Assembly: GCF_021129155.1 (NCBI RefSeq)
Contig: NZ_JAJOMC010000011.1
Span: forward strand, 1 to 64,000
DNA length: 64,000 nt
From: Arthrobacter sp. AK04
Lineage (GTDB): Bacteria; Actinomycetota; Actinomycetes; Actinomycetales; Micrococcaceae
Reading direction: 5' to 3'
The translations under genes and the position numbers were made by a program. Position 1 is the stretch's first letter. Every line of letters begins with the position of its first letter. The notes below the pieces were generated by a model that saw only the letters and a program-made list of their open reading frames with translations, was not told where the DNA came from and ran no database searches. Positions 32,699 through 41,537 of this stretch are shown one piece after another.

Positions 32699-32934
32699 TA
32701 CCGCTGCCGTTCCAGCGCCCGCTTCTGCCGCGCCGAGATGCTCGAAACGTAACCGCAATTGGTGCACGTGATGTTGTATTTCCGGGACGTGGTGAACACC
32801 GGAACGAAGAAGAGCGTGAACTTGGTGGCCCGCTCTTCAAGGCGGTGGTGGACGAAGGAGCGGCAATACTGGCAGGTGGCCGGTTTGCCGGGCAGCGCCG
32901 TCAGTACCGTCTTGAAACCAAAGAGAAGGAACAT
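32698..32934 (-). CDS. Small zinc-ribbon protein
   Basis: The 78-residue protein starts at MFLLFGFKTV; the longer upstream frame lacks any support. Two Cys pairs, CQYC at about 21-24 and CTNC near 57-60, flank a beta-rich stretch (TKFTLFFVPVFTTSRKYNI), the pattern of a zinc-ribbon. The C-terminus is basic (SARQKRALERQR). Close relatives are annotated only as zinc-ribbon domain proteins. The function is unknown; nucleic acid or protein binding are both possible. Confidence 0.75.
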   Translation of the reverse strand: MFLLFGFKTVLTALPGKPATCQYCRSFVHHRLEERATKFTLFFVPVFTTSRKYNITCTNCGYVSSISARQKRALERQR

Positions 32935-33080
32935 GGGTCTGGCCTTTCGGGGCAGTCCTGCTGGCTGTCCTGACAACATTAGGCCCTGGGCCAACCGATA
33001 GCGCCATCCTGACAGCCTCCCGGAGCGGTGCGATACTGGGGGTCCGCGCAATGTTCGTTATCAGGGGGATTTCGGCAAAC

Positions 33081-34232
33081 ATGGTCCTGGATACGGCGAC
33101 CCTTCGCATTGCGTTCGGCCTGATGGCACTGGTGCTGGTGTTTCTTTTCTACTTCTCCGCCTACCGGGTGACGCGCTCGCCGTACAGCGGCTGGTGGTGC
33201 CTGGCTTTGCTGTTTTTCCTTGCAGGATCGGCCTGCTTCCTGCTGGACGGCACGGCCCACCAGGTCTGGGCCAATCCGCTGGGGAACGTGCTGCTGGTGC
33301 ATGGCGGGGTTGCGGTGTGGGCGGGTGCCCGGTCGCTGCGGACCGTGCCGCCGCCAAAGTGGGCCTTCACCGGCATCCCCCTGGTCACCCTGGTGGCCTC
33401 GGCCCTCGATGATCCGGCTACGAATACCTGGTCCGGCGGCCCGGTTTTCCTGGCGGCGATGAGCCTCACCATCGGACTCGCGTCCCGCGAGCTTTGGCGC
33501 CTGGAACCGGGGTATACCCGGGTCCGGATTCCCATGGCCGTGGCCGCCGGCGGGCTCTCCGTGTTCTACCTTCTGCGCTGGGTTGCCTTCATGCTGGAGG
33601 GCCAAGACGGGCCGATCTTCCAGAGCGTCTTCGGTTCTGCGGTCACCACCCTTGTCACCATGGTCCTGCTGGTGGTGGTTTCCTTCAGCATGGCGGCCCT
33701 CAGCAGCGAGCAGCAGACCCGGGCCCTGCGGATGGTGGCCTCACGCGACGACCTCACGGGGCTGCTGAACCGCAAGGCCTTCCTGGAAATGGCGGCGGAG
33801 CAGCTCGCGGACCTGTCCATCGCCAGGGGATCCGGCGCCCTGGTCCTGGCAGACCTGGACCACTTCAAGTCCGTCAACGACACCTATGGGCATGCCGCCG
33901 GGGACCTCGCCCTGCAGACCTTCGCCGATGCCTGCACGGCCACTGTCCGTCCCACCGACCTCGTGGGCCGCTACGGCGGGGAGGAATTCGTCCTCCTCGT
34001 TCCCGGCGCCAGTGCCGAGCGGGCCGAACTCATCGCCGCGTCAATCAGCAACCGCCTTGCCGCCGCAACCACCGCGGACGGGATGGAAATGCCCACCGTC
34101 AGCTACGGCATTTCAACGTACGACGGCGCCGCGACGGACGTGGAGCGCCTGATCGCCTCAGCCGACGCCGCACTGTACATGGCCAAGTCGCTGGGCCGGA
34201 ACCAGACCGCCCGCAGCGACCGGATGCGCTAG
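33081..34232 (+). CDS. Membrane diguanylate cyclase (GGDEF)
   Basis: The protein has about 383 residues from the ATG at 33081, preceded by AGGGGG; an in-frame ATG at 33051 is also possible. Six or seven membrane helices (about 1-215) form a sensor-like module. A GGDEF domain follows: DDLTGLLNRKAF, LVLADLDHFKSVNDTYGHAAGD, the active-site RYGGEEFVLL and SADAALYMAKSLGRNQ. The intact GGEEF loop predicts active c-di-GMP synthesis. No RxxD inhibitory site is obvious just before the active loop. No EAL domain is present. Confidence 0.88.
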   Translation: MVLDTATLRIAFGLMALVLVFLFYFSAYRVTRSPYSGWWCLALLFFLAGSACFLLDGTAHQVWANPLGNVLLVHGGVAVWAGARSLRTVPPPKWAFTGIPLVTLVASALDDPATNTWSGGPVFLAAMSLTIGLASRELWRLEPGYTRVRIPMAVAAGGLSVFYLLRWVAFMLEGQDGPIFQSVFGSAVTTLVTMVLLVVVSFSMAALSSEQQTRALRMVASRDDLTGLLNRKAFLEMAAEQLADLSIARGSGALVLADLDHFKSVNDTYGHAAGDLALQTFADACTATVRPTDLVGRYGGEEFVLLVPGASAERAELIAASISNRLAAATTADGMEMPTVSYGISTYDGAATDVERLIASADAALYMAKSLGRNQTARSDRMR

Positions 34233-34414
34233 CAGGGCCCAGCGGAGGCGGTGGCCGCGCAGGCCGTGCTCCGGGGCCTGTTGCCAAACTGTGGCTTCCG
34301 CACGGTCCGTAACCCAAAGGGAGCGGGAACCCCTGCTGATAAAATGGCGGGGTTGCAGGGCGGCCTTATTGCTGGTCCAACCAGCGCCGTAACCAAGTAA
34401 GGGACCAGACACTC

Positions 34415-36034
34415 ATGACGGCAGGCGGGTCACACCCCGGGACTTCGGAGACTCAGCCGGGCGCGCCGGCCAAAGCTTCCGGTCCGGCTACCGGCCGCGC
34501 CTACCTCGCCACCATTGAGGGCTTCATCGGGGCCCTCATGATGTTTATCGGGTCCATCGGGACGGGCTGGATCGCTAACGGCTCACCCATGATCCGCCAG
34601 CCGGTGGTCATCGCCCTTCGCACGGAGGGCTGGGGAGTCACGGTGTCCACCGTGCTGCTCACCGTGGGTGCGATGGTGCTGATGCGCTCCTGGCTAAGGC
34701 TGGGCCAGAGGCTGGCGGACTGGGGACAGTCCGCGCTCCGCTCCGTGGTGGTCGCCATCTCCGCCTGGTCACTGCCGCTGCTCTTCTGCGTCCCGGTATT
34801 TTCGCGGGACGTCTACGCCTACACCGGCCAGGGCAGGCTTGTGATGGAGGGCCAGAACCCCTACGAAGTGGGCATCTCCAGCCTCAGCAACTGGTTCTCG
34901 CTGGGCGCTGACCCTGCGTGGGCGGAAAACCGGACACCCTACGGGCCCTACTTCCTCTGGCTGGCGCGCGCGGTGGTGGGCCTGACCGGTGCCCAGCCTG
35001 ACGTGTCCGTGCTGCTCTTCCGCCTCCTGGCCGGTGTCGGCGTCCTGCTGTGCGTCATCTACGTCCCCAAACTGGCGGAACTCCATGGCATCAACGGCGC
35101 CCGTGCGCTGTGGATCTCGGTGGCCAACCCGCTGTTCCTGATCAGCTTCATTGCCAGCGCCCACAACGACGCCCTTATGGTGGGCCTCGCCGTCGCCGGC
35201 GTCTACTTTGCCGCCACCCGCCGCTACCTGGTGGGCATCCTCCTGGTCACCGCGTCCATCGGCATCAAACCCATTACCGTGCTCCTCCTGCCGTTCATCG
35301 GCGTGATGTGGGCGGGCCCGTCCGCGTCCTGGACGCGCAAGTTCCTGATCTGGGCTGCGACGGCGGGCATCAGCTTCGGCGTGCTGGTCCTGAGCGGCAT
35401 CCCCTACAACCTTGGCATCGGCTGGACCTGGGCCATCATGGACCCCACGCCGGGGTACACGGGCTACTCGCCGTCCGGCTTCCTGGGCCAGCAGGTGGAG
35501 TTCCTCGCCAACGTCCTTGGGCTTCCCGGCGGGACCTTCGCCACCCTGCTGCGGACGGGCATGAAATGGGCTGCGATCGGGCTTGTCCTGCTGCTGATGT
35601 TCCGGGGCGACTATTCGCTGGCGGTGCGCCGGATGGCGCTGGCGTTCACCGCCGTCGTAATGCTTTCGCCCATCATCCAGCCGTGGTACATCCTCTGGTT
35701 CCTGCCGTTCCTTGCCGTGACGGGAATCCGTGACGACTGGCAGATCAGGTCGCTGTATGTGGGCGTGACGTTCTTCGTGGTGTTCGGCGCGCAGGACCAG
35801 CTCTCCGTCTGGTCCTTCGTGGAGCTGCCCATCGATGCGTCCTCGCTGGCATTTATCACGGCGCTGGCATTTACGTTCTACCTTCTATTCCTTGACGTGC
35901 ATACACGCAAGCTGCTGATCGAAGGCAGGCCCCTGGACCTGGCCAGGCGGGGCTGGAGGTGGCTGGTGGCGCTGCGGGATACCAGGCGTGGCCGCACGGA
36001 GGAGCCAGGCCGGGAGAAGCTGGGAAGCCGCTGA
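34415..36034 (+). CDS. mptB: Polyprenol-phosphomannose-dependent alpha-1,6-mannosyltransferase (MptB type)
   Basis: The 539-residue protein is a GT-C glycosyltransferase with about 12-13 membrane helices. Early family motifs are IEGFIGALMMFIGSIGTGWI and, in the first extracytoplasmic loop, VFSRDVYAYTGQGRLVMEG, whose Arg-Asp is the expected catalytic Asp region, then NPYEVGISSL. These match the MptA/MptB proteins that extend the lipomannan backbone using polyprenyl-phosphate-mannose. In Arthrobacter-type cells it would make mannan lipoglycan. It is transcribed alone, with a TAAGGGA ribosome site. Confidence 0.85.
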   Translation: MTAGGSHPGTSETQPGAPAKASGPATGRAYLATIEGFIGALMMFIGSIGTGWIANGSPMIRQPVVIALRTEGWGVTVSTVLLTVGAMVLMRSWLRLGQRLADWGQSALRSVVVAISAWSLPLLFCVPVFSRDVYAYTGQGRLVMEGQNPYEVGISSLSNWFSLGADPAWAENRTPYGPYFLWLARAVVGLTGAQPDVSVLLFRLLAGVGVLLCVIYVPKLAELHGINGARALWISVANPLFLISFIASAHNDALMVGLAVAGVYFAATRRYLVGILLVTASIGIKPITVLLLPFIGVMWAGPSASWTRKFLIWAATAGISFGVLVLSGIPYNLGIGWTWAIMDPTPGYTGYSPSGFLGQQVEFLANVLGLPGGTFATLLRTGMKWAAIGLVLLLMFRGDYSLAVRRMALAFTAVVMLSPIIQPWYILWFLPFLAVTGIRDDWQIRSLYVGVTFFVVFGAQDQLSVWSFVELPIDASSLAFITALAFTFYLLFLDVHTRKLLIEGRPLDLARRGWRWLVALRDTRRGRTEEPGREKLGSR

Positions 36035-36156
36035 CCCGTCCGGGGCTTTTGACCCTGTTGCGCTGCCCGGGGCCGGGTGTCTAGTGAAGGGGTAGTGTAC
36101 CCCGCGCCCGTGGCTCTTGCACGCGCCGGTGGGAGCAAAGGAGAAGGGTGCTTGGC

Positions 36157-36489
36157 ATGACAGAGGTAGTCCGGTACGAGGTGGGCGCCGGGACCGTCCT
36201 GGTGGAAGTGGCGGACAACAGCTACGGCGTGGACCACCCTGCGAGGAACGAACAGGGAATCCTGGATGCGGGCCGGCGCCTGGAGGATGCCCTGGCCGCC
36301 GTCCGCCCCGCAGCAGCGGCCGTCGTCGACGCCATGCGCGAAATCGCACCCGAACACATGGAAGTGGAATTCGGCGTGAAGCTGGCGGGAAGCGCGGGGG
36401 CGGTCATCGCCCGGAACACCGCGGACGGACACTTCGTCCTGAGAATGTCCTGGTCAGCCTCCCCGGATGTCCTGTCCGAGGAAGAGTAA
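36157..36489 (+). CDS. CU044_2847 family protein (trypsin-co-occurring domain type)
   Basis: The 110-residue protein has an N-terminal beta-rich part (VVRYEVGAGTVLVEVADNSYG), a helix LEDALAAVRPAAAAVVDAMREI and the family signature PEHMEVEFGVKLAGSAGAVIARNTADGHFVLRM split over two strands. This is the CU044_2847/TCD1 type domain, seen beside trypsin-like peptidases and in predicted effector systems. No peptidase is adjacent here. The gene is 74 bases before the phosphoribosyltransferase-hydrolase fusion, same strand, so they may be co-transcribed. Confidence 0.75.
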   Translation: MTEVVRYEVGAGTVLVEVADNSYGVDHPARNEQGILDAGRRLEDALAAVRPAAAAVVDAMREIAPEHMEVEFGVKLAGSAGAVIARNTADGHFVLRMSWSASPDVLSEEE

Positions 36490-36563
36490 GCCCGTCTGCA
36501 GGAACCGGAGGCTCTCCGCGGTGCAGCGGCACAGGAGTTGTCTCCGCATAAGGAGGTGGCCGG

Positions 36564-37898
36564 ATGTATGAGTTCCGGGACCGGGTTGAAGCGGGCCGGA
36601 AGCTCGGGCTCGCCCTGGCCGGGCTGCGCGGGAAGGACGTGGTGGTCCTGGGGCTGCCCCGCGGCGGGGTTCCCGTGGCGGCCGGGGTTGCGAACGCCCT
36701 GGATGCCCCCTTGGACGTCATCGTGGTGCGCAAATTGGGGGTTCCGTCCCAGCCGGAGGTGGCCATGGGTGCCATCGGGGAAGGCGGGGCCCGGGTACTG
36801 GACCGGCGGGTGGTGTCCCTTTCCCGGGTCACGGACGATGATCTCCGGACGGTTGAGGCGCGTGAGCGTGCGCTGCTGGATTCCAGGCTGGAACGGTACC
36901 GCCGGGGAAGGGCCCCCTTGGACCTCACAGGCCGTACGGCCGTCATTGTGGACGATGGCATCGCCACCGGATCAACGGCCCGGGTGGCATGCAAGGTGGC
37001 GCGGCAGCTGGGGGCAGCACGAGTGGTCCTGGCCGTCCCGGTGGCGCCGGAACGGGCCATGGACTCCCTGCCGGAGGCGGACCGGGTTCTCTCCCTGGTT
37101 TCGCCGCGCGACTTCGAGGCGGTGGGATACTACTACCGAGACTTTTCACCCACAACCGATGAGGAAGTGGTCCACCTGCTCGATGCTGCGGCGCGGCGGG
37201 AGCGCCGTGGCCGCCCGGGGCAGGTTGCCGCCGTCGGCCAGGACGTCCATATCGCAGTGGACGGGGTGTCAATCAACGGGGACCTGCATCTTCCGGACCA
37301 GTGCCGGGCGGTGGTGGTCTTCGCCCATGGCAGCGGCAGCAGCCGGCACAGTCCGCGCAACCGCTATGTTGCTTCCGTCCTGCAGGGAGCGGGACTGGGC
37401 ACCCTGCTCCTGGACCTGCTCACCCCCGAAGAGGAAGTGGACCGGGGAAACGTCTTTGACATTCCCCTGCTGGCACAGCGGCTCAGCGCAGCAACCCGCT
37501 GGCTGAAGGGCAGGGATGAGACCGCAGCGTGCCGGGTTGGCTACTTCGGGGCCAGTACCGGGGCGGGCGCCGCGCTGTGGGCGGCGGCCGAACCGGGCGC
37601 GCAGGTGGACGCCGTGGTTTCCCGCGGCGGCAGGCCGGACCTTGCCGGGCCGCGCCTTGGGTCGGTGCGCGCACCGACCCTGCTGCTTGTGGGGGGCGCG
37701 GACACCCAGGTCCTGGCACTGAACCGGCAGGCCATGGACCTGATGCGGGCCCCGGTACACCTGGAGGTCATTCCGGGAGCCACCCACCTCTTCGAGGAGC
37801 CGGGCACACTCGCCCGGGTCGCGGCCCTGGCCACCGACTGGTTCTCGCGCCACCTGGTGCCGGAGGCCGCAGCGGAAGATGTCCCGGAGGTTTCCTAG
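36564..37898 (+). CDS. Phosphoribosyltransferase-alpha/beta hydrolase fusion
   Basis: The 444-residue protein joins two enzymes. Residues 1-210 are a type I phosphoribosyltransferase: VLGLPRGGVPVAAGVANAL, VVRKLGVPSQPEVAMGAIGEGG and the PRPP loop VIVDDGIATGSTA. Residues about 225-430 are a dienelactone-hydrolase-like alpha/beta hydrolase with VVFAHGSGSSRHSPRNR, nucleophile Ser in FGASTGAGAAL and catalytic His in IPGATHLFEE. The catalytic parts of both halves appear intact. The two halves occur separately or fused in other bacteria, but the joint reaction is unknown. GGAGG lies just before the ATG. Confidence 0.85.
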   Translation: MYEFRDRVEAGRKLGLALAGLRGKDVVVLGLPRGGVPVAAGVANALDAPLDVIVVRKLGVPSQPEVAMGAIGEGGARVLDRRVVSLSRVTDDDLRTVEARERALLDSRLERYRRGRAPLDLTGRTAVIVDDGIATGSTARVACKVARQLGAARVVLAVPVAPERAMDSLPEADRVLSLVSPRDFEAVGYYYRDFSPTTDEEVVHLLDAAARRERRGRPGQVAAVGQDVHIAVDGVSINGDLHLPDQCRAVVVFAHGSGSSRHSPRNRYVASVLQGAGLGTLLLDLLTPEEEVDRGNVFDIPLLAQRLSAATRWLKGRDETAACRVGYFGASTGAGAALWAAAEPGAQVDAVVSRGGRPDLAGPRLGSVRAPTLLLVGGADTQVLALNRQAMDLMRAPVHLEVIPGATHLFEEPGTLARVAALATDWFSRHLVPEAAAEDVPEVS

Positions 37899-37906
37899 GC
37901 TGCCAG

Positions 37907-39187
37907 CTACGCGCCGGCGGGCACAGCCGCAGGTTTCCGGCCCAGCTCGGCAGTCCGCTTCACCGACCACCAGAGCAGCACCACCAGGAGGACGTTGCGG
38001 GTGGTGAGGATGGCCGCCATCACCGGATGGGCGTGGATCAGGGGCGTATAAAACAGCGGGTAGATCACAAAGGTGGTCATGGCGATGCCCATCAGCAGCG
38101 CCGCAGGGACCTTCCACCGCTCCCAGTCGTGGGTGAGGCCGGCAATGATCACGGGTGCCAGCCAGATGATGAACTGGGGGGACCCCACCTTGTTGAACAC
38201 GATGAACGCGGTGACCATCATCAGGGAGCCCTCAAGGAACAGTTCCTCCCGTTCGGCGCCGCGGTTCAGGGCGCGGACCAGCAGCACGGCAGCGACGACG
38301 GCGGCGACGATGAGGAGCGGCTGCATCAGGAAGGCTGCGGTGTCCGCTCCGGGGCCGTAGACCTCCGTGGAGTTGATGGCGGTGTTGTCCGCCATCTTCG
38401 AACCCGCAATGTTGAAGACGCTCAGCCACACCCACGGCGTGGAGAACGTGGCTTCGAGCTGCATCCCGCGCTCGCCCTGGTTCAGGAGGAAGTCCATGAT
38501 GTGGGGCAGCCCGCCGGAGAGCCAGGTGCCCAGGGTGACAACCGCTGTTACCGCCACGCCGGAAAGGACCACCTGGACCCGCTTCCGGCTGGCAATCACG
38601 ATGGGCACGAGCACGGCCGCCGGCCACACCTTGATCCAGGTGGCGATGCTGAGCAGGACGCCGGCCACCACCGGCCGCTGCGCCGCATAGAGCAGGGCGA
38701 TGAGCACGATGGGCGCGGTGATGCCCTCAACGCGGGCGAAGCTGAGGTAGCCCATGAAGACGGTGAAGAACAGCCACCACCAGGCAGGGGCGATGCCGGC
38801 CGACTTCCGCGGCCCGCGGGTGAGGAAGGCGAGTCCGACGGCGTTGAGGGCTGTGATGATCAGGAACCAGGTGAGCAAGTAGAGGTCCTGCCCGGCGATG
38901 TTCGCCAGGAAGATGGGGATCTGCGCCAGCACGGGGTACACCCAGGGGCTGATTTTCCCGTCGAGGTCCTCCGGGTTGTAGCCGTCCATGGCCCACTGGC
39001 GGTACTGCTCCGTGTCGCTGAACGTGTCACCGTGCAGGAAGAAGGACGCCATCCAGCCAAGGAAGTAGAGATGGACGACGGCGAATCCCCACCACACGCT
39101 GGAAGGGCGGGCGAACCAGTCCACCACCTTTGCCGGCAGGACTTTGCTGCGGACGGTGACCAGGCGGTCAAAGAACCTCGTGGAAAT
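37907..39187 (-). CDS. GT87-type polyprenol-linked glycosyltransferase (second of a pair), possible AUU start
   Basis: The protein has 426 residues if it begins at ATT 39187 (ISTRFFDRL), or 406 from GTG 39127. It has about 10-11 membrane helices and DUF2029/GT87 features: FSDTEQYRQWAMDGYNPEDLDGKIS region after helix 1, SPWVYPVLAQIP, and WIKVWPAAVL. The upstream 20 residues align with the start region of the paralogue encoded just before it, and AAGGAG lies 7 bases before the ATT, with no other start in reach. It probably transfers mannose or a similar sugar from a polyprenyl phosphate donor to an envelope glycan. Confidence 0.75.
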   Translation of the reverse strand: MSTRFFDRLVTVRSKVLPAKVVDWFARPSSVWWGFAVVHLYFLGWMASFFLHGDTFSDTEQYRQWAMDGYNPEDLDGKISPWVYPVLAQIPIFLANIAGQDLYLLTWFLIITALNAVGLAFLTRGPRKSAGIAPAWWWLFFTVFMGYLSFARVEGITAPIVLIALLYAAQRPVVAGVLLSIATWIKVWPAAVLVPIVIASRKRVQVVLSGVAVTAVVTLGTWLSGGLPHIMDFLLNQGERGMQLEATFSTPWVWLSVFNIAGSKMADNTAINSTEVYGPGADTAAFLMQPLLIVAAVVAAVLLVRALNRGAEREELFLEGSLMMVTAFIVFNKVGSPQFIIWLAPVIIAGLTHDWERWKVPAALLMGIAMTTFVIYPLFYTPLIHAHPVMAAILTTRNVLLVVLLWWSVKRTAELGRKPAAVPAGA

Positions 39188-39188
39188 C

Positions 39189-40511
39189 TCAGGACTCCTT
39201 GAGCGCGGGGGCGGCAGCGGGCGCCTTCTTGCCCAGCAGGTACAGGCGCCGGACGCTCCAGAGGAACAGGACCACCAGGAGGACGTTGCGGATGGTCAGC
39301 ACCAGGGCCATCCACGGGTTGTTGTGGCTGAGGGCGTCGTAGAACAGGGGGTAGATGAAGTACGTTGCCACGGCGATGACGATCAGCATGGCGGCCGGTA
39401 CCCGCCAGTCGCGCCAGCTGTGGGCCAGGCCGACGGCGACGGCCGGCGCAAGCCACACCATGAACTGCGGCGATCCCACCTTGTTGAACACCACGAACGC
39501 GGTGGCCAGAGTCAGGGCGCCGGCGAGGAGCAGCTCGGTGCGGTCCACGCCGCCGTTGAGCCGGCCCTTGTGCTGGTTTCCGTTATGGAGGGCCCAGAAG
39601 GTCAGGCCGGCCACCAGCAGTGCGGCCAGGATCAGGAGCGGCTGCATCAGCACCGACATCAGTGCGGTGCCGGGGCCGTCCACCTGCATGGAGTTGATGT
39701 CCGTGTTCATGTACATGCGGGAGCCGCCGATGTGCAGGACGGACAGCCAGAGCCACGGCGTGGTGAAGGTGGCCTCCAGCTGCATGCCGCGGTCACCTTG
39801 CTGGGTGAGGAAGTTCAGGAGCTTGGGGACGCTGCCCACCGCAGCGGCCAGCGCAACCACCCCCGCCGTCGTCGCAAGGCCGGCGAGCACCACCAGGACA
39901 CGGTTTTTGACGACGGCGAACAGGGCCAGCATAACGGCGGCCGGCCAGACCTTCACCCAGGTGCCGATGGCCAGCAGGACCGAGGCGATGAACGGCCGGC
40001 CGACGCCGTAGGCCAGGGCCACCAGCACCAGCGGGGCGGTGAGGCCATCCACGCGGGCGAACCCAAGCCAGCCCATGAGGAAGGTGAACACCAGCCACCA
40101 CCAGCCGGCGGGGATGGCCTGGCGTTCCCGGCCGCGGTTGGTAAGTTTCAGCAGTGCCCAGCCATTCAGGACTGTGGTCATGAGGACCCACAGGAAAAAG
40201 AAGGGGCCGGGGCCTGCGATGCCTGCGATGGCCATGGGGATGAGCGCCAGGATCGGGTAGACCCAGGGGCTGGGCCCGCCGGTGAGGTTTGCGTCGTTGA
40301 ACCCTGCCATGGCCCAGTCGCGGTAGATAAAGGTATCGCTGAAGGCCTCACCGCGAAGCGAGAGCGAGGCCGCGAAAACCAGGAAGACCAGGTGCACCAC
40401 GATGAAACCGGCCAGCAGCCCGCGGCCGGTGTTGAGCCGCGCCCGGGCGGGCGCGGGAAGGACGGCGTTGCGGATCCGGGTGAGTCTGCCGAAGAAAGCG
40501 TCCGTAGAGAT
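39189..40511 (-). CDS. GT87-type polyprenol-linked glycosyltransferase (first of a pair), possible AUC start
   Basis: The protein has 440 residues if begun at ATC 40511 (ISTDAFFGRL); an open frame extends to 40685 with an in-frame GTG giving VQRPDKDPA as a rival start. It is paralogous to the next gene throughout: FSDTFIYRDWAMAGFND, SPWVYPILALIP, FARVDGLTAPLVLVALAYG, WVKVWPAAVML, and PQFMVWLAPAVAVGLAHSW. About 11 membrane helices. A GT-C fold envelope glycosyltransferase is the best reading. Its TGA ends one base before the putative ATT of the paralogue, so the pair is tightly coupled and likely arose by tandem duplication. Confidence 0.75.
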   Translation of the reverse strand: MSTDAFFGRLTRIRNAVLPAPARARLNTGRGLLAGFIVVHLVFLVFAASLSLRGEAFSDTFIYRDWAMAGFNDANLTGGPSPWVYPILALIPMAIAGIAGPGPFFFLWVLMTTVLNGWALLKLTNRGRERQAIPAGWWWLVFTFLMGWLGFARVDGLTAPLVLVALAYGVGRPFIASVLLAIGTWVKVWPAAVMLALFAVVKNRVLVVLAGLATTAGVVALAAAVGSVPKLLNFLTQQGDRGMQLEATFTTPWLWLSVLHIGGSRMYMNTDINSMQVDGPGTALMSVLMQPLLILAALLVAGLTFWALHNGNQHKGRLNGGVDRTELLLAGALTLATAFVVFNKVGSPQFMVWLAPAVAVGLAHSWRDWRVPAAMLIVIAVATYFIYPLFYDALSHNNPWMALVLTIRNVLLVVLFLWSVRRLYLLGKKAPAAAPALKES

Positions 40512-40844
40512 GGCGGGATCCTTATCAGGTCGTTGCACAGCCGTGTGTTGCGCAGTGGTGCACGGGTCTTGCCGGGAGGCTTCTCCGGTGGCATTGGAGG
40601 CGTTCAAAAACAGCTTCCACTCCCCACCAACTGTAATTGAACAGCCGGAAAGGGCCGTAATTGCTGCGCTTGCACGGCGGAGCACCCAGCGCTGACCTGC
40701 GGTTCTTTGTTACTTGATTTTTCAAGTTGCTGGCGGCCCGATGCTGGGGCATCATGAGGTGGGCAGTAAGATGCCCTGCCCGTGTCGGCAGCTTGGGGGA
40801 GCGAAAGACGCGCGTCCCACCCCTAAAACACTAAGGCCTCACCC
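40512..40844. other. Intergenic region with an A/T-rich dyad
   Basis: This 333-base gap separates the GT87 pair from a small ORF. It contains ACTTGA-TTTT-TCAAGT (40712-40727), a perfect 6-bp dyad that may be an operator or part of a promoter, and a G-rich stretch (40785-40815) just upstream of the small gene that could fold. No riboswitch consensus could be matched with confidence. Confidence 0.35.
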
Positions 40845-41054
40845 ATGACCGCTGACTTCCCCTTGACCCTGACCGTTGCCGACCGCGCGAGCATGGACAG
40901 CGAGCTCGATGCCGCTGTTACCGCCGCCAAGGCCCACGCGCTCGCCGGGAAGCGCCATGGCATCCTGGTGACACGGCACGGCGTGGACAAGTTCACCGTG
41001 GCACTCAGTGAGGCTGTCCCCTTCGGCCTGACCCGCGAACAGCAGGCCTGGTAG
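40845..41054 (+). CDS. Small hypothetical protein
   Basis: The 69-residue soluble protein has a beta strand FPLTLTVADR, an amphipathic helix SMDSELDAAVTAAKAHAL, basic AGKRHGILVTRHGVDKFTVALSEAVPFG and a short tail. No domain is recognised, although the shape resembles small orphan proteins common in Arthrobacter. The ribosome site is weak (TAAGGC). Codon use is that of the neighbours, supporting coding. Confidence 0.6.
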   Translation: MTADFPLTLTVADRASMDSELDAAVTAAKAHALAGKRHGILVTRHGVDKFTVALSEAVPFGLTREQQAW

Positions 41055-41076
41055 TTCCTCGGCTCTTCCAGCTCGA

Positions 41077-41099
41077 CGGCGCCCCGTTTGAGGGCGCCG
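41077..41099. terminator. Bidirectional terminator-like hairpin
   Basis: CGGCGCCC-CGTTTGA-GGGCGCCG is a perfect 8-bp GC stem with a 7-base loop in the 62-base gap between the convergent small ORF and the DUF3072 gene. There is no U-tract. The position between two stops supports termination in both directions. Confidence 0.6.
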
Positions 41100-41116
41100 G
41101 TTCGGGAACCGCTGCC

Positions 41117-41383
41117 TTAGCTGTCTGCGCTTGTGCCGGAACTGTTTCCGGAGACCCTTCCGCTGCGCTGCTGGAGCCGGTCAATGTGCTTGGACGCCTC
41201 CGCCTTGCTGAGGTCAGCCGGCAGTTCTTCCCCTGCTTCACGGGCCAGCGTATCCAAATAGCTCCGCTGCGCTGCCGTCATGGGTTCATCACCGGTCACC
41301 CAGTCTTCCGGGTCCCGGTCAAGGCCTGCATCGGGTTCCGGTGTGGGGCTGCCGAGTGTTTCCTTTTCATTGTTGTTGTCCAT
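41117..41383 (-). CDS. DUF3072 domain protein
   Basis: The 88-residue protein has an acidic, disordered head (MDNNNEKETLGSPTPEPDAG) and a DUF3072 core: DPEDWVTGDEPMTAAQRSYL, DTLAREAGEELPADLSKAEA, SKHIDRLQQRSGR. This helical motif resembles the small domain often found at the ends of SAP-like or DNA-associated proteins, but no function is known. It is monocistronic. Confidence 0.8.
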   Translation of the reverse strand: MDNNNEKETLGSPTPEPDAGLDRDPEDWVTGDEPMTAAQRSYLDTLAREAGEELPADLSKAEASKHIDRLQQRSGRVSGNSSGTSADS

Positions 41384-41537
41384 GCAGAGAGTCTAGGGTC
41401 CGGCGCTGACATTCCGCAGTTCCGTGCGCCGGCCGGGCGGTGTGAAGGGTTAGGCAACCGTGACCTTCAGGTCGTTCCTTCAAGGTGCAACGCCCACTAC
41501 TGTCGACAGCACCATCGGGGACGACGGAAGAGGCACG

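Noticed and set aside
40730..40844. Possible riboswitch (GC-rich, G-tract leader before the 69-aa gene)
   Set aside because: I could not match it to any riboswitch core, and the downstream gene gives no functional hint.
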